DNA from: Mycolicibacterium hodleri
Lineage (GTDB): Bacteria > Actinomycetota > Actinomycetes > Mycobacteriales > Mycobacteriaceae
Assembly (NCBI RefSeq): GCF_006439015.1
Contig: NZ_RCZG01000016.1
Span: 1-64,000 of the forward strand
Direction of reading: 5' to 3'
Length of the DNA stretch: 64,000 bases
Position numbers and translations under genes: made by a program. The notes under the pieces are model-generated. The model made no database searches, was not told the origin of the DNA, and was given only the letters and a program-made list of their open reading frames with translations. Shown here one piece after another: positions 61,008-64,000 of the stretch. Position 1 is the stretch's first letter. Every line of letters begins with the position of its first letter.

Positions 61008-62483
61008 GTGGTCGCCGGAGTCCCGCCGATCAGCACCCAGGTCTCCACGCTCGCGCAGGCCGCGCCCAACGCTCCCGCCGTGACCTGCGAAGGGCGCACC
61101 CTGAGTCGCGCCGAACTCGACGCGTCAACCAACCGACTCGCGAGGGCGTACGCCGAAATCGGCGTCGGGACGGGTGACTACGTCTCGATCGCGATGCCGA
61201 ACTCGATCGAGTGGATCCAGGCGTGCCTCGCATGTTGGAAGCTGGGTGCGATACCGCAACCGTTGGCCGCGCGCCTGCCCGACGCCGAGCTGGTCGGCAT
61301 CCTCGATCTGAAACCACGCGCGCTCATCGTCGGTCGTGTGGACCCACGCGGTCAGGTTCCGAGCGTGCCCGCGGACTTCGCCCCCGACGCGGCGCTATCC
61401 GACGCGCCCCTGCCAGAGGCTATTTCGCCGGTGTGGAAGTCGATGACCTCTGGGGGCAGCACCGGCAGGCCCAAGCTCATCGAGGCTGGCGGCGACAGCC
61501 GGATCCCCGCTCTCATCGGCTATCCGCTGGGCATGGAGGACGGAGACGTCAACCTCCTCTCGGTGCCACTGAACCACAACACCGGGTTCACCACCGCGGC
61601 GGCGGGCCTGCTGCTGGGCCATCATCTGGTCGTGATGCCGAGGTTCGAGCCCGCCGAGTTCCTGAGCCTCGTCACCGAACACCGCGTCACGTTCCTGGCG
61701 ACGGTGCCAACCGTCATGCAGCGACTGCTGCCGGTGTATCGCGCCGACCCGGACGCCTACGACCTGTCCTCGATCCGGCGGTTCTGGCACCTCGCCGCGC
61801 CGTGCCCGCCGGTGATCAAGCAGGCGTGGATCGACATCCTCTCCCCCGAAGTCGTCTGGGAACTGTACGGCGGCACCGAACTTCAAGCGTTGACGTTCGT
61901 CTCGGGCGATCAGTGGCTGACCCACCCAGGAACAGTGGGGGTCGTCGTCGCCGGTGAGATGAAGGTTCTCGACGATGACGGCAGTGAGTGTTCGCCGGGG
62001 GTCGTCGGCGAAATCTACATGCGGCCTGCCCCAGGAAGTGCACCGACCTACCGCTACGTCGGCACGACCGCCAAGAGTCGAGACGGCTGGGACTCGCTCG
62101 GTGATCTCGGTTATTACGAGGACGACGGCTCGGAGCGGTTCTTCTACCTTTCCGACCGACGTGTCGACATGTTCACCGTCGGTGGCCGGAACGTCTATCC
62201 GGCCGAGATCGAGTCCGCGCTCGCCGAGCACCCGGATATTCTGTCCTGCTTGGCCGTTGGCGTCCCCGACGATGATCTGGGACAGGTGCCGCACGCCCTG
62301 GTACAGGCCTCGGTCGGCCTCGACGCGGAATCGGTGCGTGCTTTCCTATCGGAACGACTGTCCGGCTACAAGGTGCCGCGAACTGTCGAGTTCGTGGACC
62401 GGCCATTGCGCGACGACGCGGGCAAGGCCCGACGTTCGGCCGTCCGCGAGGAGGTCATCGCGCGGGCCGCGCAATCCAGCTAG
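61008..62483 (+). CDS. Acyl-CoA ligase (FadD-type, AMP-binding)
   Basis: A 491-aa ANL ligase with all motifs: phosphate loop MTSGGSTGRPKL near residue 148, NHNTGFTTAAAGLLLGHHLV, VWELYGGTELQALTF (A5), YFYLSDRRVDMFTVGGRNVY-like A7/A8 region, and a C-terminal Lys in DDAGKARRSA. It activates a carboxylic acid, fatty or sterol-derived, as CoA thioester. GTG 61008 is two bases after php, suggesting that Php opens a lactone whose acid is then activated. A 25-bp direct repeat covers its end. Confidence 0.88.
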   Translation: MVAGVPPISTQVSTLAQAAPNAPAVTCEGRTLSRAELDASTNRLARAYAEIGVGTGDYVSIAMPNSIEWIQACLACWKLGAIPQPLAARLPDAELVGILDLKPRALIVGRVDPRGQVPSVPADFAPDAALSDAPLPEAISPVWKSMTSGGSTGRPKLIEAGGDSRIPALIGYPLGMEDGDVNLLSVPLNHNTGFTTAAAGLLLGHHLVVMPRFEPAEFLSLVTEHRVTFLATVPTVMQRLLPVYRADPDAYDLSSIRRFWHLAAPCPPVIKQAWIDILSPEVVWELYGGTELQALTFVSGDQWLTHPGTVGVVVAGEMKVLDDDGSECSPGVVGEIYMRPAPGSAPTYRYVGTTAKSRDGWDSLGDLGYYEDDGSERFFYLSDRRVDMFTVGGRNVYPAEIESALAEHPDILSCLAVGVPDDDLGQVPHALVQASVGLDAESVRAFLSERLSGYKVPRTVEFVDRPLRDDAGKARRSAVREEVIARAAQSS

Positions 62484-62509
62484 CGCGCGGGCCGCGCAAT
62501 CCAGCTAGC
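62460..62509. repeat. 25-bp tandem duplication across two stop codons
   Basis: GCGCGGGCCGCGCAATCCAG followed by CTAGC occurs at 62460-62484 and 62485-62509. The first copy holds the stop of the CoA ligase, the second the stop of the convergent acyltransferase. Confidence 0.95.
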
Positions 62510-63827
62510 ACGCGACCGCGGGCTCGGGCGAGTCGCTGACCGAACTGTCCAGCGGCGTCACATCATTCCGTCTTTCCCAGCGCCGCAACGCATTCCGACA
62601 CGGCGACTCGATGAGCGCGTAACTTACCGCGGCGATCGCGAAGCCGAACACCAACGTCAGCGCCAACACCACGGGCATGTGCCCGTTGAACGGGAACTCC
62701 CCGATCACCGGAAACACCATGGCCAATGCCGCCAGGTGCCACACGAACAATCCGTAGGACCATCGTCCTAGCGTCACCATCGTCGTGCTGCCGAGGAATC
62801 GGTGCGACGTGTCGCTCCCCTGACCATCCCCGGGTCGCTCCGCTCCTGCCCCCGGGCCGAGTACGAGGGGCGCCAGCAGCGCACCCGCGACCACCGCGCC
62901 CATCGACACCTTGATTAGGAACTGGCCCAGTGTGCCAGGGGCCAGGCCAGCGGGGCCGGCGAGCGGCGACGCGGCCAGGCCGAACGCGGTGAGCGCGACG
63001 ACGGCCATCAGAATCCTGCGACGGGCCAGGCGGTGCGCCCAGCACACCGGGCTGACCGTCAGCTCGGCGAGCAGCATCCCCGCAGCGAACCAGGAGAAGA
63101 ACGCGGGTGGCCACGTTAGCGGATTGACGCCGAACGGCACCGAGAAGGGGATCAGACCCCACGCGAAACTGGCCAGGGCGACCCCGACGATCACCGGGAT
63201 TCGAGCACGCACGGGCAGCCGGCGCGCCAACAGCGCCAGGAACGGGAGCGCGAGATAGAAGGTCACCTCGACCGAAAGGCTCCACATCTGCGTCAGTCCT
63301 GAGGTCAACGTCAACGGCACGTAGATCTGCGTCAACGTGAGATTGGCGAGCCATACCGTCAGGTCGGCGTTGGTGTCGGGAAAGAGAGTGAGAATTACCA
63401 CGACGGCCACCAGATAGCCCGGCATGATGCGGACGATTCTCGACCGCAGATAGTGGCCCGTGGGCGGGGTGCAACGTAGTCCGCGCGCCGCCGCGGCGTG
63501 ACCGCGCCACAGGAGGAACCCCGAGAGGGCGAAGAACACCGCGACGGCCAGATCGAAGCGTCCGAGCAGGCGACCCGTGCTCCACGTGGTGTGCCCGGTC
63601 TGAAAGCCCACGTGAGTGATCACTACGCCGATGGCGGCACAGGCCCGCATGCCCTCGACGGCCGGCAGGAAACTGCGCGTGCCGGAGATGTCCCCCGGAT
63701 CGCTTCGCTCCTGCCCTCCGGACACCTCCCCCGGGTCGCTTCGCTCCTGCCCTCCGGACACCTCCCCCGGGTCCGCTGCGCGCTCGCTCACGCCGACCAG
63801 TGTGCCCGATGACCTCGGACTGAGCAC
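62505..63827 (-). CDS. Acyltransferase 3-family membrane protein (Rv0228 type)
   Basis: A 440-aa membrane acyltransferase: conserved FLPAVEGMRACAAIGVVITH (first span with the active His region), AVAVFFALSGFLLWR and LWSLSVEVTFYLALPF-like TQMWSLSVEVTFYLALPFLA. About ten spans. It probably acylates a sugar or glycolipid at the membrane. Before the first span, DPGEVSGGQERS is repeated twice, and VLGPGAGAERPGDGQGSDTS forms a loop; both come from the dispersed DNA element. Starts at GTG 63827 or GTG 63791 are possible; the latter would begin MSERAADPG. Confidence 0.88.
   Translation of the reverse strand: MLSPRSSGTLVGVSERAADPGEVSGGQERSDPGEVSGGQERSDPGDISGTRSFLPAVEGMRACAAIGVVITHVGFQTGHTTWSTGRLLGRFDLAVAVFFALSGFLLWRGHAAAARGLRCTPPTGHYLRSRIVRIMPGYLVAVVVILTLFPDTNADLTVWLANLTLTQIYVPLTLTSGLTQMWSLSVEVTFYLALPFLALLARRLPVRARIPVIVGVALASFAWGLIPFSVPFGVNPLTWPPAFFSWFAAGMLLAELTVSPVCWAHRLARRRILMAVVALTAFGLAASPLAGPAGLAPGTLGQFLIKVSMGAVVAGALLAPLVLGPGAGAERPGDGQGSDTSHRFLGSTTMVTLGRWSYGLFVWHLAALAMVFPVIGEFPFNGHMPVVLALTLVFGFAIAAVSYALIESPCRNALRRWERRNDVTPLDSSVSDSPEPAVAC
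62831..62856. repeat. Dispersed GC-rich element inside the acyltransferase gene
   Basis: CGGGTCGCTCCGCTCCTGCC, followed by CCCGGG, has one base changed against the main form. It is in frame and codes for the polar loop PGAGAERPGDG between spans. Confidence 0.75.
63695..63770. repeat. 36-bp tandem repeats containing the dispersed element
   Basis: Two full units with a third partial, period 36 bases, each with TCGCTTCGCTCCTGCCCTCC. They code on the minus strand for DPGEVSGGQERS repeats at the N terminus of the acyltransferase. Confidence 0.9.
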
Positions 63828-63931
63828 CGGCCTCTGCGTGGACTGTTAGGGTCGAGCAGGTTTGCCCCAGCTGCCTTCGGCGCACGTGAGGGCGTGGTCG
63901 GAGTCGTCTTGCGACGAGAAGGAGGCACGGA

Positions 63932-64000
63932 TTGAACCGCGCTGTGGCGCTGCGTATCGCGGCGTGCGGGCTCATGGGACTCGGTGCCGCCCTCCTGATC
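63932..64000 (+). CDS. DUF3068-type membrane protein, N-terminal part (Rv0227c type)
   Basis: The first 23 codons of a gene that leaves the window at the right edge. From TTG 63932 it reads MNRAVALRIAACGLMGLG and continues into a hydrophobic AALLI span. A strong ribosome-binding site, GAAGGAGG, is 6-7 bases upstream. The LRIAACGL.GLGAALLI start is like that of Rv0227c, a conserved membrane protein next to the acyltransferase gene in M. tuberculosis. The rest is needed to confirm the domain. Confidence 0.7.
   Translation, partial: MNRAVALRIAACGLMGLGAALLI

Overview
The window comes from a high-GC actinobacterium, almost certainly a fast-growing Mycolicibacterium/Mycobacterium. The diagnostic genes are mycobacterial: the arabinosyltransferase AftD with its 57-aa upstream companion, FadE5, FadA2, FabG4, HtdX, the three-subunit succinate dehydrogenase Sdh1 with its small leading gene, an AAC(2') acetyltransferase, FecB2 and the phosphotriesterase Php. 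GTG and TTG starts are common. From about 21.4 kb rightward the order follows the M. tuberculosis block Rv0265c to Rv0227c, recalled from memory, with several insertions.

Region 1 (0.1-8.9 kb) is an uptake and catabolic locus: a ROK regulator, a TIM-barrel isomerase, a lipoprotein binding protein, an ABC ATPase, two permeases, a Gfo/Idh/MocA dehydrogenase and a DUF1348 protein. Two near-identical 68-bp promoter elements flank the ROK gene, each facing away from it, one toward an alpha/beta hydrolase and one toward the isomerase.

Region 2 (8.9-15.1 kb) is decayed accessory DNA: an aldehyde dehydrogenase stump, a frameshifted GMC oxidoreductase, an intact EthD/SDR/SDR group, and fragments of a crotonase and an AAA ATPase. 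Region 3 (15.2-20.5 kb) has a lysG/lysE pair with a vestigial second lysG start, a small secreted protein, a two-gene set resembling EhpF/EhpG (acid activation and reduction) and two small membrane proteins.

Region 4 (20.7-28.2 kb) holds FecB2, a YhhQ-type transporter, PxpB/PxpC, AAC(2'), an N-terminally truncated HemD-like winged-helix protein, membrane proteins and a PEP-mutase-family enzyme. Region 5 (28.3-36.7 kb) is the sdh1 operon, a flavin reductase, a polyketide-synthase carrier-domain remnant, a dehydrogenase and fadE5 with a clear terminator.

Region 6 (36.8-48.2 kb) separates fadE5 from fadA2, which adjoin in M. tuberculosis. It holds an OsmC protein, two flavoproteins, an MFS transporter, a frameshifted MaoC gene, a degenerate HD-GYP/LuxR regulator, an esterase, a luciferase-like enzyme and a TDT transporter. 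Region 7 (48.3-64 kb) is cell-envelope and fatty-acid related: fadA2 divergent from fabG4-htdX, a TetR regulator, LpqI, a membrane pseudokinase, aftD, php, an acyl-CoA ligase, an acyltransferase and the start of a DUF3068-like membrane protein. This region carries several copies of a GC-rich dispersed element and in-frame tandem repeats.

No tRNA, rRNA, CRISPR array or intact insertion sequence was seen. All family assignments come from reading motifs and from memory; no database search was run.
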